Source of the DNA: Gammaproteobacteria bacterium
GTDB lineage: Bacteria; Pseudomonadota; Gammaproteobacteria; Arenicellales; Poriferihabitantaceae
Direction of reading: 5' to 3'
DNA length: 35,299 nt
Assembly (NCBI GenBank): GCA_011523765.1
Contig: WTGA01000051.1
Location: 1-35,299 of the forward strand
Shown here piece by piece: positions 8,051 to 15,723 of this stretch (positions are counted from its first letter, which is position 1; every line of letters starts with the position of its first letter). The position numbers and the translations under genes are program-made. The notes beneath the pieces are model-generated. The model had not been told where the DNA came from and made no database searches. It saw only the letters and a program-made list of their open reading frames with translations.

Positions 8051-9487
8051 ATGACTCCAGAAGAATTCAGGGTTGCCGGATACCGGCTGATCGACTGGAT
8101 CACCGACTACCGGAACAGCATTGAAAGCCGCCCTGTCCGGGCGCAGGTCGCACCGGGAGATATCCGGAGCCGGTTTCCCGAGACCCCGCCGGATTCTCCG
8201 GCTGACTTCGATTCACTGTTGCAGTCCATGACGGAGGATATCCTGCCGGGAATTACCCAGGTCCAGCATCCCATGCACTTCGGCTGGTTTCCGTCCAATG
8301 CGTCACTGGAGTCGGTTCTGGGGGATATGGCCAGTTCCGGCCTGGGCACCCTGGGCATTTCCTGGGAGAGCTGCCCGGCGCTGACCGAGGTCGAGGAAGT
8401 GATGTGTGACTGGATGCGGCAGTTGGCCGGATTGTCCCGGCAGTGGGAAGGCACCATTCATGATACGGCTTCGACGGCCTGTCTGACCGCATTGCTGCTC
8501 GCACGGGAAAGGTCAACCGACCATTGCCAAACCCGGGACGGCCTGCAGGGACATGAAAAACCGCTGACGGTGTATCTCACCGGGGAATCCCACTCTTCGA
8601 TCCGGAAATCCGCTTTGCTCGCGGGATTCGGTGCGCGCAATATCCGGACCGTGCCGGTCGATCCCGTGACCCGGGCCATGATTCCGGAGGCCCTGTCCGA
8701 CCAGGTCCGGGATGACCGGTCCCGGGGGTGCCAGCCCTGTGTCATCGTGGCGACCGTCGGCACCACCGGGGTGACGGCCATTGACCCGGTGGATTCGATT
8801 GCCGGCATAGCGAAGGAAAACGGGATGTGGGTACATCTCGATGCCGCGCTGGCCGGTACCGCCATGCTGCTGCCGGAATGCCGGTATTTGTGGTCCGGAG
8901 TGGAGGGGACGGATTCCCTTTCCTGGAATGTGCACAAGTGGATGGGAACCGTTCTGGATTGCTCGCTGTTCTATGTCCGCAATCCGGAACATCTCATCCG
9001 CGTCATGTCGACCAATCCCAGTTACCTGCGCTCGGCCGTGGACGGGGCGGCCACGCAATACCGGGATTGGGGAATTCCCCTGGGAAGACGATTCCGGGCG
9101 CTGAAGCTGCTTTTCCAGTTGAGACTGGAAGGCATTGAATCGATCCGGGCCCGGTTGCGCCGGGACATCGCCAATGCGAAATGGCTGGGAGAACAGGTCG
9201 AAAAGGAGAAACACTGGAAGGTGCTGGCGCCCTATGTATTGCAAACGGTCTGTATCCGGCATGAACCGCCCGGCCTGGCCGGCGAGGCGCTGGATGCCCA
9301 TACCCTCTCCTGGGCTGCAGCCATCAATCACTCCGGACGGGCATTCCTCAGTCCTGCAAAAATGGAGGGCCGATGGTTTGTCCGGGTATCGATAGGCGTT
9401 CAATCCACCACGCGTGCCCATGTGGAACAGTTGTGGCATTTGATGCAGGAAACGGCGAAGGAGAGGGGGCCGTCGCCATCGGGGTAG
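8051..9487 (+). CDS. group II PLP-dependent amino acid decarboxylase (aromatic-L-amino-acid decarboxylase family)
   Basis: A 478-residue enzyme of the AADC family fold. Visible landmarks are H181 in G-E-S-H-S-S (stacks on PLP), D264 in H-L-D-A-A (binds the pyridine nitrogen), K296 in N-V-H-K-W (Schiff-base lysine), the D-C-S segment after it, Y325 in the mobile loop and the conserved P-L-G-R-R-F-R-A-L-K. All key residues are present, so it should decarboxylate an L-amino acid to an amine. The usual H-V-D-A-A-Y-A-G is H-L-D-A-A-L-A-G here, a small change in the active-site region, so the substrate cannot be named. The ATG at 8051 is preceded by AGGAAAAC. It lies 132 bases after the transporter ATPase and 69 bases before a nitrilase-family gene; remains of another decarboxylase lie at 10464-11065. 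Confidence 0.87.
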   Translation: MTPEEFRVAGYRLIDWITDYRNSIESRPVRAQVAPGDIRSRFPETPPDSPADFDSLLQSMTEDILPGITQVQHPMHFGWFPSNASLESVLGDMASSGLGTLGISWESCPALTEVEEVMCDWMRQLAGLSRQWEGTIHDTASTACLTALLLARERSTDHCQTRDGLQGHEKPLTVYLTGESHSSIRKSALLAGFGARNIRTVPVDPVTRAMIPEALSDQVRDDRSRGCQPCVIVATVGTTGVTAIDPVDSIAGIAKENGMWVHLDAALAGTAMLLPECRYLWSGVEGTDSLSWNVHKWMGTVLDCSLFYVRNPEHLIRVMSTNPSYLRSAVDGAATQYRDWGIPLGRRFRALKLLFQLRLEGIESIRARLRRDIANAKWLGEQVEKEKHWKVLAPYVLQTVCIRHEPPGLAGEALDAHTLSWAAAINHSGRAFLSPAKMEGRWFVRVSIGVQSTTRAHVEQLWHLMQETAKERGPSPSG

Positions 9488-9556
9488 GCTTGGATTGGTC
9501 CGCCATGGCGGTACGGGACCTGCCGGAAATGACAACCCATGAACCAGGGCAATGAA

Positions 9557-10441
9557 ATGAAAGAAATCACGGTCGCGGCCATGCAGATGGCCTGCACATG
9601 GGACAGGGACGAAAACATCGCCAATGCCGAAAGACTGGTCCGGCAGGCGGCAGAAAAGGGGGCGCAGTTTATCCTGATCCAGGAGTTGTTCGAAACCCCC
9701 TATTTCTGTATTGAACAGCATTTCAAGCACCTGAAACTGGCTTCGACCCTGGAAGACAGCCGGGTGGTCGGGCACATGAGCGCCCTGGCCAGGTCCCTGC
9801 AGGTGGTGTTGCCGGTCAGCTGGTTTGAACGGGCCGGGAATGTCACCTTCAACTCGTTGGCCATGGTGAATGCCGACGGTTCCATCCTGGGAAGATACCG
9901 GAAATCGCATATCCCCAATGCCGTGCTCTACCAGGAAAAGGAATATTTCAGTCCGGGGAACACCGGTTTCAGGGTGTGGGACACGCAATACGGAAAGGTA
10001 GGAGTTGGAATTTGCTGGGACCAGTGGTTTCCGGAGGCGGCACGTTGCATGGCATTGCAGGGTGCCGAGATCCTGGCCTTTCCGACTGCCATTGGGTCCG
10101 AACAGTACAGTTCGGCGAACCGGTTCGACTCGAAGACACACTGGCAAAATACGATGTGCGGCCATGCGGCGGCCAATATCATGCCGCTGGTGGCTTCCAA
10201 CCGGATCGGAACGGAGACCGCCACCGAAGACCCGTCGGTCGCCCTGACCTTCTATGGTTCGTCGTTCATCTGCGACCATACCGGGGTCAAGGTGGCGGAA
10301 TGCGGCCGGACGGAGGAGTCGGTCATCCTCCATACTTTTGATCTCGACCGTATCCGGGATTACCGCCAGACATGGGGAGTGTACCGGGACCGTCGGCCGG
10401 ACCTGTACGGAGCGATCCAAACGATGGACGGCCAGTTGTGA
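9557..10441 (+). CDS. carbon-nitrogen hydrolase, N-carbamoylputrescine amidase-like
   Basis: A 294-residue nitrilase-superfamily amidase. The catalytic triad is visible as E43 (I-Q-E-L-F), K116 (Y-R-K-S-H-I-P) and C153 (G-I-C-W-D-Q-W-F-P-E). The segments E-L-F-E-T-P-Y-F-C and F-P-T-A-I-G and the length fit the AguB group, which hydrolyses N-carbamoylputrescine to putrescine, CO2 and ammonia. No agmatine deiminase or arginine decarboxylase of the usual types is in the window, so the N-carbamoyl substrate could differ. The neighbouring decarboxylase and the distant DDAH at 29760 also act on amino acid or guanidino compounds, which makes an amine-salvage role reasonable. The ATG at 9557 was chosen over 9539 because the family starts directly before the first beta strand. 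Confidence 0.85.
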   Translation: MKEITVAAMQMACTWDRDENIANAERLVRQAAEKGAQFILIQELFETPYFCIEQHFKHLKLASTLEDSRVVGHMSALARSLQVVLPVSWFERAGNVTFNSLAMVNADGSILGRYRKSHIPNAVLYQEKEYFSPGNTGFRVWDTQYGKVGVGICWDQWFPEAARCMALQGAEILAFPTAIGSEQYSSANRFDSKTHWQNTMCGHAAANIMPLVASNRIGTETATEDPSVALTFYGSSFICDHTGVKVAECGRTEESVILHTFDLDRIRDYRQTWGVYRDRRPDLYGAIQTMDGQL

Positions 10442-10463
10442 TGCCCGGGGCGGCGGATTGGTT

Positions 10464-11065
10464 TTCCGCCTGGATATGGAGGCGGTTGCCCGCATCATAG
10501 CAAAGGACCGTGCTGCGGGGCTCAATCCCATTGCGGTATGCGCCAACGCCGGAGCGACTGGCACCGGGGCCATCGACCCGCTTGAAGCGATGGCGGACTA
10601 CTGCGAGGCGGAAGGCATCTGGTTGCCTGTTGATGCCGCGTACGGAGGTTTCGCGGTAGTGACCGAGGAAGGCAAAGGACTCTTGCGCGGGATTGAGCGT
10701 TCCGGCGGGCCGTGTCGAAAGGGATGCGGTTGCCGGCCCGTGCCGGGGACCCTGTCCTCGAAAGTCCTGTTGTGGATCTTTTGGCACCCGTATCGCTCGG
10801 GGTCGTGTGCTTCCGGGTCCATTCGGCGGAGACCCGCCCCGCCGAGGAAGCCCTGGAGAAGACCAACAGGATTGTGCTCGCACGCGTTTTTTGGGAAGAC
10901 CGGGCGTTCATATCATCGACACTCCTTCGGAAGAGATTTTCGCTCAGGAGGTGCATCGTAAACCACACCACGACCTGGGACGACGTGCGCGAGACACTTG
11001 AGGCGATCGAGCAGTTCGGGTCAGAGGCATCGTCCCGGTTGATGGACTTTGCCGGGCCAATCTGA
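10464..11065 (+). pseudogene. decayed group II PLP decarboxylase remnant
   Basis: Two disconnected pieces of a decarboxylase are readable in different frames. From 10464 to about 10700 one frame reads like the central part (N-A-G-A-T-G-T-G-A-I-D-P-L, then V-D-A-A-Y-G-G). From about 10780 to the stop at 11065 another frame reads like the C-terminus (S-L-G-V-V-C-F-R-V, V-F-W-E-D-R-A-F-I-S-S-T, N-H-T-T-T-W-D-D-V). The PLP-lysine segment and some 130-150 residues between them are missing, as is the N-terminal third. The normal H in W-L-H-V-D-A-A-Y is P here. The pieces are of a different subtype from the intact decarboxylase at 8051-9487, so this is not a simple local duplication of it. It begins 22 bases after the amidase gene, so the intact ancestor may have been its partner. 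Confidence 0.75.
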
Positions 11066-11267
11066 AACAACACCCGTCAGAAAAAGACCGCCTGCCGTCC
11101 CGAAAAAGAGTCGGCATTCGTCCTTTTCGTCGCCGCTTCATCCCGTTTTTGCTGCCGTCAGGTGAAAGCAACCGGCAGCAGGTGGAGCGAATCCGGGCTG
11201 CACTCCTTTCCTCCAGCGTTGTCTGGAAGAAGAGATGGAGGATTTTGGCTTTTCGGCTGGCTTTGCG

Positions 11268-11296
11268 TTGACATTCTCCAAAAAAAGCATTGCAAT
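11268..11296 (+). promoter_or_regulatory. candidate sigma70 promoter of the carnitine operon
   Basis: A perfect -35 TTGACA (11268-11273), a 17-base spacer and TGCAAT (11291-11296, 4/6) precede the BKACE gene. The transcript would start near 11303, about 54 bases before the TTG start codon. This is the best promoter match seen in the window. The rest of the 291-base gap 11066-11356 holds no gene I can support. Confidence 0.6.
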
Positions 11297-11298
11297 GC
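11287..11298. promoter_or_regulatory. perfect 12-bp palindrome over the -10, candidate operator
   Basis: GCATTGCAATGC is its own reverse complement and covers the whole candidate -10 of the promoter. A repressor bound here would block transcription of the carnitine operon. No transcription factor is encoded in the window. Confidence 0.45.
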
Positions 11299-11356
11299 GG
11301 TGTGGGTCCAAGATAAGTTAGCTACCTTTTCGTTAACCATGAGGGAGGTTGCCACC

Positions 11357-12250
11357 TTGAATTTCAACGCATTCATCACCTGTGCAGTGACCGGTTCCGG
11401 CAACACGACCGGCAAGCACCCGGCCATCCCCGTTACCCCTTTGCAGATTGCCTCGGCGGCCATTGATGCCGCCAGGGCGGGGGCCGCGATTGTGCACGTC
11501 CATGTCCGGGACCCCGGATCAGGCCGGCCATCCCGGGATCCCGCGCTGTTCGCGGAAGTCGTGAGCCGGATCCGGGACAGCGAGACCGATGTGGTGATCA
11601 ACACCACTGCCGGGATGGGGGGCGACCTGGTATTCGGCCAGGGAGAAAACCCGCTTCCGCTGGACCCCGGGGGAACGGATTTGGCGGGTCCGCTGGAGCG
11701 CCTTGCCCATGTCGAGCAGTGCCTGCCGGAAATCTGTACCCTGGACTGCGGCACCATGAATTTTGCCGAAAGCGATTATGTCATGACCAATACCCCCGGG
11801 ATGCTGAAAACGATGGCCAGGCGGGTCCAGGAACTGGGGGTCCGTCCCGAACTGGAAGTCTTCGACACCGGACACCTGGTATTCGTGCATGAGATGGTGC
11901 GCGAAGGGCTCATTGACGATCCCGTGCTGATTCAGCTTTGCATGGGAATTCCGTATGGTGCACCGGATGATCCGGGTACCCTGATGTCCATGGTGCACCG
12001 TCTTCCGGAAGGGGCGACATTTTCGGCATTTTCCATCGGGCGGAACGAACTGCCCTATGTGGCCATGGCGGTGCTGGCCGGAGGGAATGTCCGGGTGGGG
12101 CTGGAGGACAACCTCTACCTGGAAAAAGGGGTGTTCGCAACGAATGCACAGCTGGTTGAACGTGCGGTCACCATCCTGTCCGCCATGAATGTGAAGATCC
12201 TGGGCCCGGAGGAGGTCAGGAAAAATCTCAGGTTGCAGAAACGGGGTTGA
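11357..12250 (+). CDS. beta-keto acid cleavage enzyme (BKACE, DUF849), probable 3-dehydrocarnitine:acetyl-CoA trimethylamine transferase
   Basis: A 297-residue zinc-dependent enzyme. The family condenses a beta-keto acid with acetyl-CoA to give acetoacetate and a new acyl-CoA; the carnitine member turns 3-dehydrocarnitine into betainyl-CoA. Landmarks are the N-terminal I-T-C-A-V-T-G, the zinc ligands H47 and H49 in H-V-H-V-R-D, and R246, E250 and D251 in V-R-V-G-L-E-D-N, which match the metal and catalytic residues known for Kce. The TTG at 11357 was chosen because GAGGGAGG lies eight bases before it and it gives the family N-terminus; an ATG at 11339 would place that site inside the gene. 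A carnitine dehydrogenase-thioesterase fusion starts only six bases after its stop, the same functional set as cdhA/cdhB/cdhC of Pseudomonas, which supports the substrate call. Confidence 0.88.
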   Translation: MNFNAFITCAVTGSGNTTGKHPAIPVTPLQIASAAIDAARAGAAIVHVHVRDPGSGRPSRDPALFAEVVSRIRDSETDVVINTTAGMGGDLVFGQGENPLPLDPGGTDLAGPLERLAHVEQCLPEICTLDCGTMNFAESDYVMTNTPGMLKTMARRVQELGVRPELEVFDTGHLVFVHEMVREGLIDDPVLIQLCMGIPYGAPDDPGTLMSMVHRLPEGATFSAFSIGRNELPYVAMAVLAGGNVRVGLEDNLYLEKGVFATNAQLVERAVTILSAMNVKILGPEEVRKNLRLQKRG

Positions 12251-12256
12251 CACATC

Positions 12257-13732
12257 ATGGGCGAGGTGAAACAAGTCGGCATTGTTGGCGGCGGCGTCAT
12301 TGGTTCCGCCTGGGCGGCGCGCTTGCTGATCAATGGCATAGACGTTGCGCTGTACGATCCCGGGGACGGCATTGAGAGCCGGTTTGCGGAGGTCCTGGAA
12401 AACGCCCTGCGCGCCTATCGCAGGATGACCCTGGCGCCCACGGCGGCGACCGGTCGGATCCGCTTCGTCGATTCCCTGGAAGCCGCGGTGTCGGAAGTGG
12501 ATTTCGTCCAGGAGAGCGGCCCGGAGAGAATGGATGTCAAGCAGGCGCTGATGAAGGAAATCTGCCGCCATACCGGTGCCGGGGTCATTGTCGCCTCGTC
12601 CTCTTCCGGCCTGCTCCCGAGCGCAATGCAGGCCGGGGTGGATCATCCCGAGCGGATCATTGTGGGCCACCCCTTCAACCCGGTTTACCTGATGCCCCTG
12701 GTGGAAATCGTCGGCGGCCGCCAGACCACGGAGAAAACCTGCAACACAGCGGCCGGGTTTTACCGCCGCATCGGCATGCACCCCCTCATCGTGCGCAAGG
12801 AAGTGGAGGCGTTTCTGGCCGACCGGATGATGGAAGCGCTGTGGCGGGAAGCCCTGCACCTGCTGAACGAGGGCGTGGCGACCGCCGATGAGCTGGACCA
12901 GGCGATCTGCTATGGTCCCGGCATCCGGTGGGCGTTCATGGGTTCATTCCTGACGTTCAGGATCGCCGGCGGTGAAGGCGGCATGCGGCACTTCATGGGC
13001 CAGTTCGGGCCCGCCCTGAAGTGGCCCTGGACGCGGTTCGACGGCCCGGATTTGACGGAAGAACTGCTGGACCGGATAGTGGAGCAATCGGACGAGCAGG
13101 CGGCAGGACGCAGCATTCTTGAATTGGAGCGGATGCGTGATGACTGCATCGTCTCCATTCTCCAGGGGTTGCGGGCCAACCACACGGCTGCCGGACAGGT
13201 CCTGGCGGGTTATGAAGAGAAGCTGTACCAGCGTTCACACCGTTCGGAGTTCTCCTGTGAAGATGATTTGAGCCGTCCTTTGCGGCTGCACCGCGACATT
13301 GTCCGACCCGAGTGGGTTGACTACAACAATCACATGACCGAAAGCCGTTACCTGCATGTCTTTGGAGATGCCTCGGATGCCCTGTTCCGGTACATCGGGG
13401 TGAACGAGGAATATCACCAGTCGGGGATGAGCTACTACACCGTTGAAACCCACATGAACAACCTCCGGGAAGTGGAGGCCCATCAGAAGATCGAGGTGAC
13501 CACGCAGGTCCTGGGGAGTGACCGGAAACGGCTGCGCATCTATCACGAAATGTTCCGGTGTGAAGACAACCGGCTGCTGGCCTCTGCGGAACAGATGCTG
13601 CTGCATGTCAACACCCTCGAAGGCAGAGCGTGCCCGGCCAGGGAGGAGGTGGCCGAGCGTGTCCGGATCCTTGCGGAAGCCCACAGCCGGTTGGAGCAAC
13701 CCGCCCGGGCCGGGCGGTCCATCCGCCTGTAA
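12257..13732 (+). CDS. L-carnitine dehydrogenase fused to betainyl-CoA thioesterase
   Basis: A 491-residue bifunctional protein. Residues 1 to about 320 form an NAD-dependent hydroxyacyl dehydrogenase with G-G-G-V-I-G, the catalytic His 138 in G-H-P-F-N-P and Glu 150. Residues about 343-470 form a hotdog-fold thioesterase starting at V-R-P-E-W-V-D-Y-N-N-H-M, the typical active-site strand and helix start. In rhizobia and Xanthomonas such fusions are L-carnitine dehydrogenases; in Pseudomonas the thioesterase is the separate protein CdhB. Together with the BKACE upstream it completes carnitine to glycine betaine: oxidation to 3-dehydrocarnitine, cleavage to betainyl-CoA, then hydrolysis. It lies in a tight operon, six bases after the BKACE gene and four bases before the SDR gene. 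The single-domain relative at 62-1012 is a paralogue. Confidence 0.9.
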   Translation: MGEVKQVGIVGGGVIGSAWAARLLINGIDVALYDPGDGIESRFAEVLENALRAYRRMTLAPTAATGRIRFVDSLEAAVSEVDFVQESGPERMDVKQALMKEICRHTGAGVIVASSSSGLLPSAMQAGVDHPERIIVGHPFNPVYLMPLVEIVGGRQTTEKTCNTAAGFYRRIGMHPLIVRKEVEAFLADRMMEALWREALHLLNEGVATADELDQAICYGPGIRWAFMGSFLTFRIAGGEGGMRHFMGQFGPALKWPWTRFDGPDLTEELLDRIVEQSDEQAAGRSILELERMRDDCIVSILQGLRANHTAAGQVLAGYEEKLYQRSHRSEFSCEDDLSRPLRLHRDIVRPEWVDYNNHMTESRYLHVFGDASDALFRYIGVNEEYHQSGMSYYTVETHMNNLREVEAHQKIEVTTQVLGSDRKRLRIYHEMFRCEDNRLLASAEQMLLHVNTLEGRACPAREEVAERVRILAEAHSRLEQPARAGRSIRL

Positions 13733-13736
13733 TCCC

Positions 13737-14552
13737 ATGCGGGCAGACCGGAAATCCGTACTGGTCACGGCGGGAGCCAGCGGGATTGGGGCGTTCATTG
13801 CGGCCGCCTTCCATCGGGACGGGGCCCGGGTCCATGTGGCGGATATTGATGGCCCGGCCCTGGACCGGATGAAGTCGGAAAACCCGGAATACCTGACCAC
13901 CCGGGCCGATGTCTCGGAATACGCAGAGGTGAAGAGAGTGTTCCGGTCTCACTTCGGGCAGTACGGCGGGATGGACGTGCTGGTCAATTGTGCCGGCATT
14001 GCCGGCCCGACCGGGGTCCTGGAAACTGTACGGCTGGAAGACTGGAGACGGTGCCTGGCCGTGAACCTGGATGCGACCTTTCTGTGTGCGCAAAAAGCCA
14101 TTCCGTCCATGAAATCAAGGCACAGCGGGCGGATCATCAATATTGCTTCCACTGCGGGCTGGCACGGATACCCGCTGCGGGCTCCCTATTCGGCCGCCAA
14201 ATGGGCGGTCATCGGCTTGACCAAGTCCCTGGCCATGGAGCTTGGCCAGTATGGCATTACGGTCAATGCGATCTGCCCGGGAAGCGTGGAGGGTGCCCGC
14301 ATGGACCGGGTCATTGCGGCGGAGGCGCAGGAAAAGGGGATCAGTGAAGACGAGGTCCGGGCCATCTATACCCGTGGATGCTCGATGCGTACCTTCATGT
14401 CCGGCCAGGATATCGCGGACATGGCCATTTTTCTCGCTTCGGACCAGGCATCCCGGGTCAGCGGACAGGTCATGAATGTCGACGGCCACCTGGAAAATAT
14501 CGCAACCATGGATGACCTTGTGTCCCCTGTTGGCAACCCGTCCGCACCATGA
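13737..14552 (+). CDS. short-chain dehydrogenase/reductase (SDR)
   Basis: A 271-residue classical SDR. The cofactor motif reads T-A-G-A-S-G-I-G (usually T-G-x-x-x-G-x-G), followed by D-I-D (NAD preference, inferred from the acidic residue after strand 2), V-N-C-A-G, the catalytic Ser in I-A-S-T-A-G and Y-S-A-A-K. Its N-terminus is very short before the cofactor motif, and the ATG at 13737 lies four bases after the stop of the dehydrogenase fusion; its stop overlaps the next start in an ATGA. Possible jobs are 3-hydroxybutyrate dehydrogenase, consuming the acetoacetate released by the BKACE, or a D-carnitine or other hydroxy-acid dehydrogenase. The sequence does not decide between these. Confidence 0.85.
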   Translation: MRADRKSVLVTAGASGIGAFIAAAFHRDGARVHVADIDGPALDRMKSENPEYLTTRADVSEYAEVKRVFRSHFGQYGGMDVLVNCAGIAGPTGVLETVRLEDWRRCLAVNLDATFLCAQKAIPSMKSRHSGRIINIASTAGWHGYPLRAPYSAAKWAVIGLTKSLAMELGQYGITVNAICPGSVEGARMDRVIAAEAQEKGISEDEVRAIYTRGCSMRTFMSGQDIADMAIFLASDQASRVSGQVMNVDGHLENIATMDDLVSPVGNPSAP

Positions 14553-15712
14553 ATTTCGATTACACTGACGAGCAGAAACTGCTCATTGAAACGGCCAGGC
14601 GCTTTGTTGAGGAAGAGCTCTATCCCCATGAAGAGGAGGTGGAGCGCAGGGGAGAGGTGTCACCAGAGATCCGGCAGCACATCATTGACAAGTCGCTGGA
14701 ACTGGGCCTGTATGCCGCGAACATGCCCGAAGAACTCGGCGGCGGCGGGCTGGACCCTCTGTCCATGTGCGTGCTGGACCGGGAGCTCGGACGGGCCGGA
14801 TATGCGCTGCAGTACACGGTGGCGAGGCCGAGCAACATCCTCCAGGCCTGTGTGGGTGAACAACGGCAAAAGTACCTGTATCCCTGCATCCGGGGCGAAA
14901 AAACGGACTGCCTGGCCCTGACCGAACCGGGAGCGGGCTCGGATGTCCGGTCCATGTCGTGCAGGGCGGACCGGGACGGGGATGATTTCATCCTGAACGG
15001 GACAAAACACTTTATCAGCCATGCCGACGTTTCCGATTTTGTGATTCTCTTTGCCGCAACCGGCGTGCAGGACACGGCACGGGGGCCCAGGAAAAAAATC
15101 ACGGCTTTTCTCGTCGACGTGGGGGAACCCGGGTTTCACGTCCGGCCCGGATACGACAGCGTCTCCCACCGGGGATATCACAACTGCATTCTTGAATTCG
15201 ACCATTGCCGGGTGCCGTCTTCCCGGGTCCTGGGTGAGGTGGACCGGGGGTTTGAGGTCGCGAACGACTGGCTCGGCAATACCCGACTGCAGGTAGCCGC
15301 CATTTGCCTGGGCCGATGTGACCGGGCCTACGAACTGGCCTGTGAATACGCCGCGACCCGGACCCAGTTCAACCAGACCATCGGCAAGTTCCAGGGAGTC
15401 GGTTTCAAGCTCGCGGACATGATGCTCAAGCTCCGGTCCGCCGAGCTGGTGACCTACTATGCCGGCGCCCGGGCAAACGAACACGAAATGACGGACATGG
15501 ATGCCGCACTGGCCAAGCTGGCTGCCACCGAGGCCCTGGCATACATTTCGGACGAAGCCATCCAGATTCACGGGGGGATGGGGCTGATGTCCGACCTTCC
15601 CCTGGAAAGAATCTGGAGAGATGCCCGGGTGGAGAGAATCTGGGAAGGGACCAGCGAAATACAGCGACTGATCATTTCGCGTTCGATATTGCGTCCGCTG
15701 GAAGACCGCTAG
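14549..15712 (+). CDS. acyl-CoA dehydrogenase, probable betaine-thioester dehydrogenase
   Basis: A 387-residue flavoprotein dehydrogenase with T-E-P-G-A-G-S-D, R-T-Q-F-N-Q-T-I-G-K-F-Q, Q-I-H-G-G-M-G and a normal C-terminal I-W-E-G-T-S-E-I-Q in which E366 is the likely catalytic base. It is clearly paralogous to the protein at 2073-3233; both have D-A-R-x-x-R-I-W before that motif. Its start overlaps the SDR stop in ATGA, so translation is probably coupled. In the operon the likely reaction is gamma-butyrobetainyl-CoA to crotonobetainyl-CoA, feeding the CaiD-like hydratase downstream, with electrons going to ETF. E. coli CaiA runs the opposite direction during anaerobic growth. The substrate assignment is inferred from context only. 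Confidence 0.87.
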   Translation: MNFDYTDEQKLLIETARRFVEEELYPHEEEVERRGEVSPEIRQHIIDKSLELGLYAANMPEELGGGGLDPLSMCVLDRELGRAGYALQYTVARPSNILQACVGEQRQKYLYPCIRGEKTDCLALTEPGAGSDVRSMSCRADRDGDDFILNGTKHFISHADVSDFVILFAATGVQDTARGPRKKITAFLVDVGEPGFHVRPGYDSVSHRGYHNCILEFDHCRVPSSRVLGEVDRGFEVANDWLGNTRLQVAAICLGRCDRAYELACEYAATRTQFNQTIGKFQGVGFKLADMMLKLRSAELVTYYAGARANEHEMTDMDAALAKLAATEALAYISDEAIQIHGGMGLMSDLPLERIWRDARVERIWEGTSEIQRLIISRSILRPLEDR

Positions 15713-15723
15713 AGACCCCGGCC

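Noticed and set aside
8513..10573. A 686-codon open frame on the minus strand opposite the decarboxylase and amidase genes
   Set aside because: Its residues show no family features, it is rich in Arg, Gly, His and Pro, and the plus-strand genes below it have full catalytic motifs. It arises from codon bias in GC-rich DNA. The same applies to long opposite-strand frames at 1977-3461, 954-2039, 4671-5666 and 11519-12859.
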